Below, piece by piece: positions 35,511 through 45,167 of a stretch of DNA of 64,000 nt. Position 1 is the stretch's first letter. Every line of letters begins with the position of its first letter. Under the pieces are notes generated by a model that worked only from the letters and a program-made list of their open reading frames with translations, was not told the DNA's origin and did no database searches. The stretch comes from Akkermansia muciniphila. GTDB lineage: Bacteria > Pseudomonadota > Gammaproteobacteria > Burkholderiales > Burkholderiaceae_C. A program made the position numbers and the translations under genes. The stretch covers positions 105,051 to 169,050 of the forward strand of contig CALQKH020000008.1 in the NCBI GenBank assembly GCA_943331105.2, written 5' to 3'.

Positions 35511-36953
35511 TCAGAGCTTGGGACGCACGACAGGCTGCACCGACTCGTAGGCACGCGCAGCACGCAACACCAAGGCATCGCCAAACATCGGGCCCACGAT
35601 CTGCAGGCCCATGGGCAAGCCGCTTCGGGTCAGGCCGCAAGGCACCGTGATGGCAGGTTGCTGGGTCAGGTTGAAGGGGTAACTGAAAGGCGTCCAGCCC
35701 AGCATGCTGACTGGGTCCATCGGCACCGAACCCGCCGGGCGCGCCTCAAAAGCTGTAATTGAGACCGAGGGTGTAACCAAGAGGTCGTAGCGCTGCATGA
35801 ACTGTCGCATGTGCGAGCCCAGCACACCGCGGCGCTGGTTCAATTGCTGCACTTGTAAGGCGGTCAGTTGGGCGCCCAGTTCGGCCTCAGCCCGGAAATC
35901 CGGGTCAGCCACGGCCTGCTGGGCAACGCTCAAGCCTTGCCACACGGTGTGTGCGCCCAAAAACCACAGGCCAGTGGTGATCTCCAGCGGGTCTTCAAAA
36001 TCCGGATCAACCTGCTCCACATGCGCACCCAAGGCCTGCAGTTGCAAAACAGCCGCGTTCACCGCAGCAGCGATTTCGGGGTGCACATTCTTGGCATAAC
36101 CCAAGGTGGGCGAATAGGCGATGCGCAGGCCCCGGATGCCATCTTCAAGGCCCACGGTGTAGTCACTCGCGTCCGGCGGCAGCGATGTCCAATCGCGGGC
36201 ATCGGGCTGTTTGAGCACGTTGGTCATCAGGGCGGCATCGCGCACGCTCATGGTGTGGGGCCCCAAATGCGCCACCGAGCCAAAAGGCGACAAGGGGTAA
36301 GCAGGCACCCGGCCAAAACTGGGTTTCAGGCCCACGTTGCCGCAAAAAGCTGCTGGAATGCGTACGCTGCCTGCACCATCGGTGCCCACACTCAAGGGCC
36401 CCAGACCTGCGGCCACCGCAGCAGCCGTTCCGCCCGAGGAGCCGCCGGGTGTGTGGGCCAGGTTCCAGGGATTGCGCGTGATGCCAGTGGCAGGCGAATT
36501 GGTCTCGCCTTTGCAACCAAATTCGGGGGTGGTGGTTTTGCCCAGCAGCACCGCACCCGCTTCGCGCAAGCGGGCAGTGGCCGGTGCGTCCACATCCCAA
36601 GTCTGGTTCGGGTCGATCGTGCGGCTGCCACGCAAAGTGGGCCAGCCTTGGGTCAAGATCAGGTCTTTGATGGAAGTTGGCACGCCGTCCAAAGCGCCCA
36701 CGGGCGCACCTTGCTGGCGGTGCGCCTGCCAACGGGCTTCACTGGCACGGGCACTGGCCAAGGCGGCTTTTTCATCCACCAGGCAAAAGGCATTGATTTG
36801 CGGGTTGACACGTCCAATGCGCTGAATCACGGCCTGCGTTACCTCTACCGGCGAAGCCTGCCCGCTGCGGTACAACGCCAGCAGTTCATGGGCTGGGGCT
36901 TGGGTCAGGTCTTGCGAAGCTGCTGCTGCAGATGCTTGGGGTGCTGTGCGCAT
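35511..36953 (-). CDS. Amidase signature-family hydrolase (ABC transporter operon)
   Basis: A 480-residue amidase. Ser-Ser-Lys triad: lysine in TSIKDLIL, GGSSGGTAAAVA, and nucleophile serine in GTDGAGSVRIPAAF. ATG 36953 is preferred over 36980 because AGAGG lies upstream. It hydrolyses an amide; the substrate is unknown. It follows the M81 peptidase gene by 60 bases on the same strand and so probably belongs to the peptide-ABC operon. Confidence 0.87.
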   Translation of the reverse strand: MRTAPQASAAAASQDLTQAPAHELLALYRSGQASPVEVTQAVIQRIGRVNPQINAFCLVDEKAALASARASEARWQAHRQQGAPVGALDGVPTSIKDLILTQGWPTLRGSRTIDPNQTWDVDAPATARLREAGAVLLGKTTTPEFGCKGETNSPATGITRNPWNLAHTPGGSSGGTAAAVAAGLGPLSVGTDGAGSVRIPAAFCGNVGLKPSFGRVPAYPLSPFGSVAHLGPHTMSVRDAALMTNVLKQPDARDWTSLPPDASDYTVGLEDGIRGLRIAYSPTLGYAKNVHPEIAAAVNAAVLQLQALGAHVEQVDPDFEDPLEITTGLWFLGAHTVWQGLSVAQQAVADPDFRAEAELGAQLTALQVQQLNQRRGVLGSHMRQFMQRYDLLVTPSVSITAFEARPAGSVPMDPVSMLGWTPFSYPFNLTQQPAITVPCGLTRSGLPMGLQIVGPMFGDALVLRAARAYESVQPVVRPKL

Positions 36954-37013
36954 GGTCGTGCCTCTGAGGTGGTGATTCAAAAACCCTTTGCCTGCGGTCG
37001 GGTCAGGTCAGGG

Positions 37014-38513
37014 TCATGGCCGGGTGCGGGTATGGGGGCTGAGCTTTTTCCAAGGCAAGTCCGCCGGGTCGGCCGCCATGGGGCCAGCCGCTTTGGCCAC
37101 CAACACACGGCTGGCAATGGGTGTGAAGTCGGCGCGAAAATGGTTAGAGCTTTTGACCACCAAGAGCTTCATCTGCTCAGGCTGGATGCCCACGGCGCGA
37201 AAGAGTTCTCGGTCCAGCATTTGCATCTTGCCGCTGGCCACGGCGATCAGCACACCGTCGATTTCAAGGCAGGCGCAGGGGCCGATGTGGGCTTTCATGC
37301 CGGTCATCATCGGGCCTTTGAGTTCGCAGTCATCTGCCCCCAAAGCGCGCACCGTAAAGCGCCCCTGCAAAGGCGAATCACTGTCCTCGCCGGTAAAGGT
37401 GGGCACAGCTTTGCCCAAAGCCAACTGCAAACTGGCCCCCACACCGGCCTCATGGGCCATGCGGGCAGCTGCGGGGTCATAAAGCAAGCCCACAGCCACT
37501 TGGCCTGGCCAGCGCTGGCCAGCGCCTTGCTGCAACAAGGCATGCAGCATGCCGGTGGTGTTGCTGTCGCCGCCAGCGCCCGGATTGTCTTGCGTGTCGG
37601 CCATCACCACGGGGGCTGAAGACACTTCGGCTGTGGCCAGCGCCTGCGCCACGGCTTCACGGGCGGGCAACACATCGGGGCGCCATTGGCTGGGCTCGGC
37701 CACGCGTTCAAACAAGCGCTGGACAGCAGATTCGGCGCCTGGGCCACAGCCCCAGACCACCGGTCCACACTCGTCAAAATCAGAGGCCGGAAAACCCATG
37801 CAAAAACTCAACATGCAGCCAGTTTGTGTCTCGAGCGCCATCATCTCGTCATAAAGCCCTTGGGCAGGGGCCATCCAGGTGCTTTGTGCGTTGAGTGGAA
37901 TCAAAAACGGCAGGCGACGTGCCTGCACAGAGCGCTTGGTGCCTGCACGCAAATGTTCGCGCAGCAAGATGGCGGCCCGCTCGCCGGTGTCGGCCATGTC
38001 GATGTGTGGGTAAGTGCGGTATGCCACCAGACCATCGGACACGCGCAGCATGCGCTGGGTCACGTTGGCGTGCAGATCCAAGCTGGCCACGATGGGCACG
38101 CGGGGGCCCACCACCGCTCGAATGCGAGCGATCAATTCACCCTCGCTGTCATCGGCGTTTTCGGCCACGGCGGCACCATGCAAGTCCAAGTACACGCCGT
38201 CCAAGCCCTGCACCATGGCGGCGCGCACGTCTTCCAAGATGGCGCTGCAAATGCGCTCAAAAGCGTCGCGCGTGACATAAGACGATGGCGTGGCCCCGGC
38301 CCAAGCCGAAGGTACCAATTGCCAACCCTCGCGGCGCGCCGAGTCAATGAAGCCTCCCGCAGGAATGTTCACGCCGGTCATCTGGTCCAGCATGGCCTGC
38401 CCCCGCACATAAGCAGGAAAAGCCTCACCGGTTTGGAAAGCAGCCCAATCGGCCAAGCTGGGGGCAAAGGTGTTGGTCTCGTGCTGGTAACCAGCCATCA
38501 GGATACGGGTCAT
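37014..38513 (-). CDS. M81 (MlrC-like) metallopeptidase family protein
   Basis: A 499-residue member of the MlrC/DUF1485 family. Seen: QHETNTFAPSLADW near the N-terminus, YLDLHGAAVAE with VASLDLHANV (metal-binding His/Asp), and ADTQDNPGAGGDSNTTG. The family includes MlrC, which degrades linearised microcystin, but most members have unknown substrates. In this operon it probably cleaves an imported peptide or amide. It starts 30 bases after the ABC ATPase stop. Confidence 0.85.
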   Translation of the reverse strand: MTRILMAGYQHETNTFAPSLADWAAFQTGEAFPAYVRGQAMLDQMTGVNIPAGGFIDSARREGWQLVPSAWAGATPSSYVTRDAFERICSAILEDVRAAMVQGLDGVYLDLHGAAVAENADDSEGELIARIRAVVGPRVPIVASLDLHANVTQRMLRVSDGLVAYRTYPHIDMADTGERAAILLREHLRAGTKRSVQARRLPFLIPLNAQSTWMAPAQGLYDEMMALETQTGCMLSFCMGFPASDFDECGPVVWGCGPGAESAVQRLFERVAEPSQWRPDVLPAREAVAQALATAEVSSAPVVMADTQDNPGAGGDSNTTGMLHALLQQGAGQRWPGQVAVGLLYDPAAARMAHEAGVGASLQLALGKAVPTFTGEDSDSPLQGRFTVRALGADDCELKGPMMTGMKAHIGPCACLEIDGVLIAVASGKMQMLDRELFRAVGIQPEQMKLLVVKSSNHFRADFTPIASRVLVAKAAGPMAADPADLPWKKLSPHTRTRP

Positions 38514-38543
38514 GGATCAAAGCACTCAGGCAGGGGACAAGTT

Positions 38544-40166
38544 TCAAAGTGCCTCAAGAGGCGGCAATGCAGCGGGTGCAGCAAAAAACAAACGGCGTGT
38601 GTAGTCTTGTTGGGGGTTGGCATACAACTCGGCCGTCGGACCTTCCTCGACAATGCGGCCTTGGTGCATCACGATGACGCGATCACACAACTGGGCGGCC
38701 ACACGCAGGTCATGCGTGATGAACAACAAACCCAAGCCCAAACGGCCCTGGATTTCTCGCAACAAATTCAGAATCTGCGCCTGCACGCTCACATCCAAAG
38801 CGCTGACGGCTTCGTCGGCCACCAACACCTGGGGCCTGCATGCCAGCGCACGCGCAATGGCCAAGCGCTGCCGTTGGCCACCACTGAACTGACTGGGGTA
38901 GCGCTGCAAAGCTTCAACCGGCAAACGCACCTGGGCCATCAGCTCGGCGGCCAAGGCTTCAGCCTGAGCGCGGGTTTGACCAAAGTTCATGGCGCCCTCC
39001 ACCATGGACTGGCCCACGGTGCGGCGCGGGTTGAGCGAGCGGTTGGGGTCTTGAAACACCACTTGAACCCGGTTGCGCAAGGCCCGCAAGCGGGCCTCAG
39101 GCAAGTTCGCCACTTCGTGTTCACCCCACAAAATCTGGCCCTCGGTCGGATCAATCAAACGAATCAGGCAACGGGCCAACGTCGATTTGCCCGAACCCGA
39201 CTCACCCACAATGCCCACGGTCTCGCCGGCACGCACCGCCACATGGGCGTTTTGCAAGGCAGCGGTCGCGCGGTTGCGGCCCATCCAGTCGCGGCTGGCA
39301 TAGGTTTTACCCACAGCTTGTCCAGTCAGCAACGCGGGGCCACTGAAAGCAGGTTTGGCCGCTGGCGGGGTCATGCCGGGCACGGCCGACAACAGCTGGC
39401 GTGTGTAATCGGCTTTGGGGCGGCGCAAGACCTGTTCACACAGACCGCCCTCAACGGCTTCACCCTGGTTCATGACCAACACCTCGTCGGCGATCTCGGC
39501 CACCACGCCCATGTCATGGGTGATGAAGAGCACGGCACTGCCTTGCTCGGTTTGCAGATCGGCGATCAAACGCAAAATTTCTTTTTGTGTGGTGACATCC
39601 AACGCCGTGGTCGGCTCGTCACAAATGATGAGTGCGGGCTTGAGCACCACCGCCATGGCGATCACGATGCGTTGACGCTGCCCACCGCTGAGCTGGTGCG
39701 GGAAGCTGCGCAGCATGCGCTCGGGGTCGGGCAGGCGCACCCGCTCAAAAATGCGCAAAATTTCAGCGCGGCGCTGCGCCGCCGGCCAATCGGTGTGGGT
39801 CGAGAGCAACTCATCGACTTGGTCACCACAGGTCATCACCGGGTTGAGCGCGGTCATGGGCTCTTGGAACACCATGCCCATGCTACGGCCGCGCAAGGCC
39901 CTCAAACGCGCAGCCGATGCGCCCAGCAAAGACTCGCCTTGCAACACAATCTCGCCACCACTGGGTTGGAGTTCTTTGGCCAACAAGCCCATGACCGTGG
40001 TGGCCATGACCGACTTGCCCGAACCCGACTCACCCACCACGCACAAGGTCTTGCCGGGAAGGATGTTGAGCGACACCCGGTGCACCGCATGCGCACGGTC
40101 ACCCCCTGGGGGCAAAGACACCGACAAATCTCGGACCGACAAAACTGGCACTGGGACAGTGTTCAT
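38544..40166 (-). CDS. Dipeptide-type ABC transporter ATPase, fused double unit
   Basis: A 540-residue protein containing two ABC ATPase halves (DppD plus DppF type, GsiA-like). Each half has Walker A (VGESGSGKSV and VGESGSGKST), LSGGQRQRIVIAMA or FSGGQRQRLAIARA, and Walker B with CDEPTTALD or ADEAVSALD. ATG 40166 overlaps the permease stop by one base; GTG 40169 is an alternative. It powers import of the peptide or amide handled by this operon. Confidence 0.9.
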   Translation of the reverse strand: MNTVPVPVLSVRDLSVSLPPGGDRAHAVHRVSLNILPGKTLCVVGESGSGKSVMATTVMGLLAKELQPSGGEIVLQGESLLGASAARLRALRGRSMGMVFQEPMTALNPVMTCGDQVDELLSTHTDWPAAQRRAEILRIFERVRLPDPERMLRSFPHQLSGGQRQRIVIAMAVVLKPALIICDEPTTALDVTTQKEILRLIADLQTEQGSAVLFITHDMGVVAEIADEVLVMNQGEAVEGGLCEQVLRRPKADYTRQLLSAVPGMTPPAAKPAFSGPALLTGQAVGKTYASRDWMGRNRATAALQNAHVAVRAGETVGIVGESGSGKSTLARCLIRLIDPTEGQILWGEHEVANLPEARLRALRNRVQVVFQDPNRSLNPRRTVGQSMVEGAMNFGQTRAQAEALAAELMAQVRLPVEALQRYPSQFSGGQRQRLAIARALACRPQVLVADEAVSALDVSVQAQILNLLREIQGRLGLGLLFITHDLRVAAQLCDRVIVMHQGRIVEEGPTAELYANPQQDYTRRLFFAAPAALPPLEAL

Positions 40167-41050
40167 CACGCCCCCCTTTTGGCAAACTTGGGGTCAAGCA
40201 CATCGCGCAAACCATCGCCCAACAAATTCACCGCCAGCACCGTAGGCACCAAAAACAAAGCGGGGTACAGCACATTGCCCGGGTACTGGCTGAACTGCAC
40301 ACGGCCCTCGGCCATGATGTTGCCCCAGGTCGGAATGTCGGCCGGCAAGCCCAGCCCCAAGAAACTCAAAATCGCTTCAGTCAGGACAGCACTGGCTGCA
40401 ATGAAGGTGCCTTGCACGATCAGGGGCGCCATGGCATTGGGCAAGATATGCCGCCACAAAATAACGGGCGTGGGCGTGGCCAAGGCACGCGCGGCCTCGA
40501 CAAAGGGCTCTTCGCGCAAGGACAAGACCAAAGACCGAACCAAGCGGGTCACACGTGGAATTTCGGGCACCGCGATGGCCACCACCACGGTCCACAACTG
40601 CGCGCCCAAAGCGGCCACCAAAGCAATGGCCAACAAAATGGCGGGGATTGCCATCAGCCCGTCCATGAAGCGCATCAACACCGCATCAAGTGCCCGGAAA
40701 TAACCGGCCAACATGCCCAAGGTGCCGCCCACCAACAAGGCGGCCACGGCGGTGAACAAGCCCACCAACAAAGACACCCGCGTGCCGTACAAAACCCGGC
40801 TGTAAATGTCGCGCCCGAAGTTGTCAGAACCCATCCAGAAAGTGTGGGCCACGCTGGTACCGTCCAGCAGCGCAAACGCCCCCACCGTGCCCGACAAGGT
40901 GTTGATGTGGCCCGAGTCCATGGCCGCCGGATCGACCGTGCCCATCCAAGGGGCCAAACCTGCGATCAGGATCAAAAGACCCAACACCGCCGCCCCAAAA
41001 CGGATGGAGGTGTTGGCCAACAATTGGGAAGCCAAGGGTTTCATGGGCAT
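40166..41050 (-). CDS. ABC transporter permease, DppC type
   Basis: A 294-residue inner-membrane permease. Family segments: FWMGSDNFGRDIYSRVLYGT, LLVGLFTAVAALLVGG, the EAA-like loop EAARALATPTPVILWRHILPN (read in two parts) and LSFLGLGLPADIPTWG. N-terminal helix then five more, as usual. Its start overlaps the DppB-type stop by one base (TGATG) and its end meets the ATPase start. Confidence 0.9.
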   Translation of the reverse strand: MPMKPLASQLLANTSIRFGAAVLGLLILIAGLAPWMGTVDPAAMDSGHINTLSGTVGAFALLDGTSVAHTFWMGSDNFGRDIYSRVLYGTRVSLLVGLFTAVAALLVGGTLGMLAGYFRALDAVLMRFMDGLMAIPAILLAIALVAALGAQLWTVVVAIAVPEIPRVTRLVRSLVLSLREEPFVEAARALATPTPVILWRHILPNAMAPLIVQGTFIAASAVLTEAILSFLGLGLPADIPTWGNIMAEGRVQFSQYPGNVLYPALFLVPTVLAVNLLGDGLRDVLDPKFAKRGA

Positions 41051-42003
41051 CAGTACCGAATACGCGGGTCAAGCCACAGATAGCTCAAGTCAACCAGCAA
41101 ATTGATCAGCACATACAGGGCACTGAAGAACAAGACCACCCCTTGAATCACGGGAAAGTCCCGGTTGAGCACCGCGTCCACGGTCAGCGACCCCAAACCC
41201 GGGATGGCATAGACCGTCTCGGTCACCACCACACCGCCAATCAGCAAGGCCACGCCGATGCCAATGACGGTGACGATGGGCACGGCTGCGTTGCTCAGGG
41301 CGTGGCGCATCAAAACAGCTTGCTCGGTCACCCCTTTGGCACGCGCCGTGCGGATGTAGTCTTCGGTCAAGGCCTCTGAGACACTGGCCCGCGTGACCCG
41401 CGCAATCAAGGCCACATAAATGGTGGCCAAACTGAGCCAAGGCAAGACCAATTGCCAAGCCCAAGCAGCTGCACCCTGAGAAGAAGGCCCCATCAGCCGC
41501 TTGTAGCCCTGCACCGGGAACCATTTGAGCTCAATGGCAAAGATGTAGATCAGCACATAACCGATGACAAACACCGGCACCGAGAAACCGGCCACCGCAA
41601 AGCCCGACAAGATGCGGTCCAGCCAACCGCCCATGCGCCAGGCCGCCAAGGTGCCCAAAGGCACCGCCACCAACACAGCCAAGAACATGGTGCCCGCCGC
41701 CAGCGACAGGGTCGGCTCGATGCGCTGGCCAATCAACTCCAAGACCGGCTTGCCCAAGTAAAAGGAATACCCCAAGTCACCCTGCAGCACGCCGCTGAAC
41801 CAGATCCAAAATTGGGTCCAAAGGGGCTCACTCAAGCCCAGTTGCTCACGGATCCGGTCAATGTCCTCGTTGGTTGCGTTGTTGCCCGCGATCACCGCCG
41901 CCGGATCGCCCGGCGTGAGGCGCAAGATCAGGAAGACCACCACAGCCACCGTCAACAAGACAGGGATCAGCGACAGCAATCGCTGCATTAAAAAACGCAA
42001 CAT
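41050..42003 (-). CDS. ABC transporter permease, DppB type
   Basis: A 317-residue inner-membrane permease. Opening MLRFLMQRLLSLIPVLLTVA is typical, with RLTPGDPAA, DYIRTARAKGVTEQAVLMRH (EAA loop) and VVTETVYAIPGLGSLTVDAV. It pairs with the DppC-type protein to form the pore. It starts 59 bases after the binding-protein gene; a stem-loop lies in that gap. Confidence 0.9.
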   Translation of the reverse strand: MLRFLMQRLLSLIPVLLTVAVVVFLILRLTPGDPAAVIAGNNATNEDIDRIREQLGLSEPLWTQFWIWFSGVLQGDLGYSFYLGKPVLELIGQRIEPTLSLAAGTMFLAVLVAVPLGTLAAWRMGGWLDRILSGFAVAGFSVPVFVIGYVLIYIFAIELKWFPVQGYKRLMGPSSQGAAAWAWQLVLPWLSLATIYVALIARVTRASVSEALTEDYIRTARAKGVTEQAVLMRHALSNAAVPIVTVIGIGVALLIGGVVVTETVYAIPGLGSLTVDAVLNRDFPVIQGVVLFFSALYVLINLLVDLSYLWLDPRIRY

Positions 42004-42033
42004 GAGGGCTTTCGTGACGCCGCAAAAAGTTCG

Positions 42034-42059
42034 AAGTCAGCACGCTGGCGTGCCGACTT
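42034..42059 (-). other. Stem-loop between binding-protein and permease genes
   Basis: AAGTCAGCACGC and GCGTGCCGACTT form 12-base arms with one mismatched pair and a two-base centre. It lies in the gap after the binding-protein stop. It could protect that mRNA and lower permease expression. Confidence 0.55.
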
Positions 42060-42062
42060 GAA

Positions 42063-43637
42063 TCAATTTTTCTTGATGTTCCAGTAAACCTGCGCACCTG
42101 CAGGTACCAAGCCAGAGATGTTTTTACGCAGCGCAGCCGGGTTGAAATACTGACCCAATGGGACGTGCGAAGCGGTCTCCATGGCGCGCAGCTGAATTTG
42201 CTCAGCAATCTGCTTTTTCTGCGCATCGTTGGTGGCCTGAGCAAACTTGACCTTCAAGTCCTCGATCTGCTTGTCATCCTGCCAACCAAACCACCCCCGG
42301 TCACCGGCAGCATTCATCATGGCCATGGTCAAGGGGTTCAAGATGTCGCCAGCCGTCCAAGCCGTCATGAAAGCGTTCCAGCCGCCTTGCGCTGGGGCAT
42401 CCTTTTTGGCGCGGCGTGCCACCAGTGTGGCCCAGTCCATTTGCTGCATGTCCACCTTGAAGCCCGCAGCTTCCAGTTGCTGCTTGGCCACCAAAGGCAG
42501 TTTGGCAATCGAGGCCAGATCGGTCGGGCGCATCAAGAGCACAGGGGTGCCGTCATAACCGGCTTCTTTCAGCATTTGGGCGGCCTTTTTGGGGTCGGCC
42601 ATGCCGGTGTAGATGCCCATCTTGTCGCTGGCCAGCGGTGTACCGCAGGGGTAAATGCTCTTGCAAAAAGCAAACATGCCCGGTGCGCCCACCTGGGTTT
42701 TCAGGTGCGCTTCTTGACCCAAAGCAACCATGGCCGCTTGGCGGATCTTGACGTTGTTGAAAGGCGCATGCAGGTGGTTGAAGCGGAAAATGAACTGCAA
42801 ACCGGCTGGCTGTGCATCCACGATCTGGATGTCTTTTTGCGCCTTCAAAGAGGAGTACTGCTCAAAGGTGGGTTGCTCGACGATGTCGACCTCACCCGCC
42901 ACCAAGGCATTGAATTGGGTCTGGGGGTCACGGATGATGACCCACTCCACGCGGTCCACATGCACAGACTTGCCGCCCGTGGTGCCGTCTGGCGCCTCGG
43001 TGCGCGGCTTGTACTTGTCGTTTTTCACATACACCAAGCGCTCACCCGGCTTGTATTCTTCGGCCACAAAGCGGTATGGGCCAGAACCCACATGCTCTTT
43101 GATCTGCTCGGTGCCCGGTGTGGCTGCGATGCGGGCGGGCATGATGAACAGCACGTTGGATGAGGGCTTGCCCAAGGCTTCCAGCATCACGCCAAAAGGC
43201 TGCTTGAGTTTGATGACAAAGGTCTTGGCATCGGGGGCGCTGTAGTTGTCCACGCTTTTGGCCAACACACCGCCAAAGCTGTCTCGGCTGGACCAACGCT
43301 TGATCGAGGCCACCACGTCTTCGCTGGTGACGGGCTTGCCGTCATGGAACTCCAAGCCATCGCGCAGTTTGAATGTCCAGGTCAGGTTGTCTTTGCTGAC
43401 CGTCCACTTGTCCACCATCTGAGGCTTGACCTTGCCGGCCAAATCAGTGCCGAACAAGGTGTCGTAAATCATGTAGCCATGGTTGCGGGTGACAAATGCC
43501 GTGCTCCAAACCGGGTCGAGGATGGTCACGTTGGCGTGGGGCACCACCTTGAGGGTCTTGGTTTGCGCCTGAACAGCCCACGGGCTCAAGAGGGCGACAG
43601 ACAAGGATGCCAAGGCAAAAAGAGAACGACGCTTCAT
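42063..43637 (-). CDS. ABC transporter periplasmic substrate-binding protein (SBP family 5)
   Basis: A 524-residue DppA/OppA-class protein. Signal peptide about 1-24 (ending AVQAQ), then TLKVVPHANVTILDPVWST, MVDKWTVSKDNLTWTFKLRDGL and FHDGKPVTSEDVVASIKRW, all family hallmarks. It collects the transported peptide or amide. First gene of the minus operon; divergent from the second amidase. Confidence 0.9.
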   Translation of the reverse strand: MKRRSLFALASLSVALLSPWAVQAQTKTLKVVPHANVTILDPVWSTAFVTRNHGYMIYDTLFGTDLAGKVKPQMVDKWTVSKDNLTWTFKLRDGLEFHDGKPVTSEDVVASIKRWSSRDSFGGVLAKSVDNYSAPDAKTFVIKLKQPFGVMLEALGKPSSNVLFIMPARIAATPGTEQIKEHVGSGPYRFVAEEYKPGERLVYVKNDKYKPRTEAPDGTTGGKSVHVDRVEWVIIRDPQTQFNALVAGEVDIVEQPTFEQYSSLKAQKDIQIVDAQPAGLQFIFRFNHLHAPFNNVKIRQAAMVALGQEAHLKTQVGAPGMFAFCKSIYPCGTPLASDKMGIYTGMADPKKAAQMLKEAGYDGTPVLLMRPTDLASIAKLPLVAKQQLEAAGFKVDMQQMDWATLVARRAKKDAPAQGGWNAFMTAWTAGDILNPLTMAMMNAAGDRGWFGWQDDKQIEDLKVKFAQATNDAQKKQIAEQIQLRAMETASHVPLGQYFNPAALRKNISGLVPAGAQVYWNIKKN

Positions 43638-43698
43638 AAATCTACTCCAGTCAATAGGGTGACATGATCAGGTGAACGGTATCACTAAAAATCCAAAG

Positions 43699-45144
43699 AT
43701 GAACCCATCAGCCACAAACATTATCGACTTCAGCGCCAAGGACTTGTCACGCGCGATACACCAACGCCAGGTGTCGTGTCACGAACTCATGCAAGCCACC
43801 TTGACGCAGGTCGACCGGCTCAACCCCGAGAGCAACGCCATCGTCAGCCGAGTTGACCCCGAGGTGCTGTTGCGCCAAGCCCACGATCGCGATGCGCAAC
43901 TGGCGCGGGGCGAATCCATGGGCTGGATGCACGGCATGCCCCAAGCCATCAAGGATTTGGCCAATGTGCAGGGCTTGCGCACCAGTTTGGGCAGCCCGCT
44001 GATGAAGGACTCTGTGGCCGCTGAAGATGGCCTGATGGCCCAGCGCATGAAGGCATCGGGTGCGATCGTGATCGGCAAAACCAACACCCCCGAGTTTGGT
44101 TTGGGTTCGCACACCTTCAATGAAGTGTTTGGAGCCACACGCAACGCCTGGAACCCGCACAAGTCCGCCGGCGGCAGCAGCGGTGGCGCGGCTGTGGCCT
44201 TGGCCCGGCGCATGTTGCCGGTGGCCGATGGTTCAGACTTCATGGGCAGCCTTCGCAACCCGGCGGGATGGAACCATGTGTTTGGCATGCGCCCCTCACA
44301 AGGGCGAGTGCCGATGCAACCCGTGCCAGACGCCTTCATTGCACAACTGGCCACCGAAGGCCCCATGGCCCGTCATGTGGCCGACCTGGCTCAGCTCTTG
44401 TCGGTGCAGGCCGGCCCCCACCCAGCCAGTCCGCTCAGCCTGGCCGATGACCCCGCCCTGTTTGCGGGCAACCTGGACAGTGACCCCAAAGGCCAACGCG
44501 TGGGTTGGTTGGGTGATCTGCAAGGCTACTTGCCCGTCGAAGACGGCATTTTGGAAGTTTGCCAATCTGCCCTGAAGAGTTTCACTGACATGGGCTGTGC
44601 GGTGGACGAAGCCCAGTTGGGCATGCCACCCGAGCAAATTTGGCAGACCTGGTTGGTGTGGCGCCAAGCCTTGGTGGGGCCGCGCATCGCGACTTTGTTG
44701 CTCAACCCGGCCAACCGTGCCCACATCAAAGCCGAGGCGCTATGGGAGCATGAACAATTCCTCACCCTCACGGGAGCGCAGCTCATGGCCGGCAGCGCCA
44801 GCCGCACACGCTTTCACCACAGCATGCTGGCATTGTTTGAAAAGTTCGATGTGTTGGCGATTCCGGTATCTCAGGTTTGGCCCTTTGACGTCACCCAGCG
44901 CTGGCCGCAAAGCGTTGCGGGCCGCACCATGGACACTTACCACCGCTGGATGGAGGTGGTGATTTACGCCACCTTGGCAGGCTTGCCGTCCATCAGCTTG
45001 CCGGCCGGTTTTGGCACCAACGGGCTGCCGATGGGATTGGCGCTGATTGGCAAGCCACAAGGCGATTGGGCGCTCCTTAAGTTGGCGCACGCTTACGAAA
45101 AAGCCAGCCAAGAACTGATCAACCGGCGCCCGCCAGGCGTTTGA
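43699..45144 (+). CDS. Second amidase signature-family hydrolase, divergent
   Basis: A 481-residue amidase with the Ser-Ser-Lys triad: lysine in QAIKDLANVQG, GGSSGGAAVALA, and nucleophile serine in ADGSDFMGSLRNPA. It is clearly different from the amidase at 35511-36953. The start is ATG 43699 (MNPSATN) or GTG 43672; neither has a strong ribosome site. Divergence from the ABC operon suggests a shared control region and substrate. Confidence 0.85.
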   Translation: MNPSATNIIDFSAKDLSRAIHQRQVSCHELMQATLTQVDRLNPESNAIVSRVDPEVLLRQAHDRDAQLARGESMGWMHGMPQAIKDLANVQGLRTSLGSPLMKDSVAAEDGLMAQRMKASGAIVIGKTNTPEFGLGSHTFNEVFGATRNAWNPHKSAGGSSGGAAVALARRMLPVADGSDFMGSLRNPAGWNHVFGMRPSQGRVPMQPVPDAFIAQLATEGPMARHVADLAQLLSVQAGPHPASPLSLADDPALFAGNLDSDPKGQRVGWLGDLQGYLPVEDGILEVCQSALKSFTDMGCAVDEAQLGMPPEQIWQTWLVWRQALVGPRIATLLLNPANRAHIKAEALWEHEQFLTLTGAQLMAGSASRTRFHHSMLALFEKFDVLAIPVSQVWPFDVTQRWPQSVAGRTMDTYHRWMEVVIYATLAGLPSISLPAGFGTNGLPMGLALIGKPQGDWALLKLAHAYEKASQELINRRPPGV

Positions 45145-45154
45145 GGCTGGACCC

Positions 45155-45167
45155 GAGGCCAGGCCTC
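45155..45167 (+). terminator. Short stem-loop in convergent gap, weak terminator
   Basis: GAGGC-CAG-GCCTC followed by AGTTTTGTT lies ten bases past the second amidase stop, overlapping the end of the convergent rhodanese gene. The stem is short, so this is tentative. Confidence 0.35.

Noticed and set aside
37686..40703. A 1,005-codon plus-strand open frame
   Set aside because: It spans three genes of the ABC operon in antisense, with no family motifs. The minus-strand genes have complete catalytic motifs and coupled starts.
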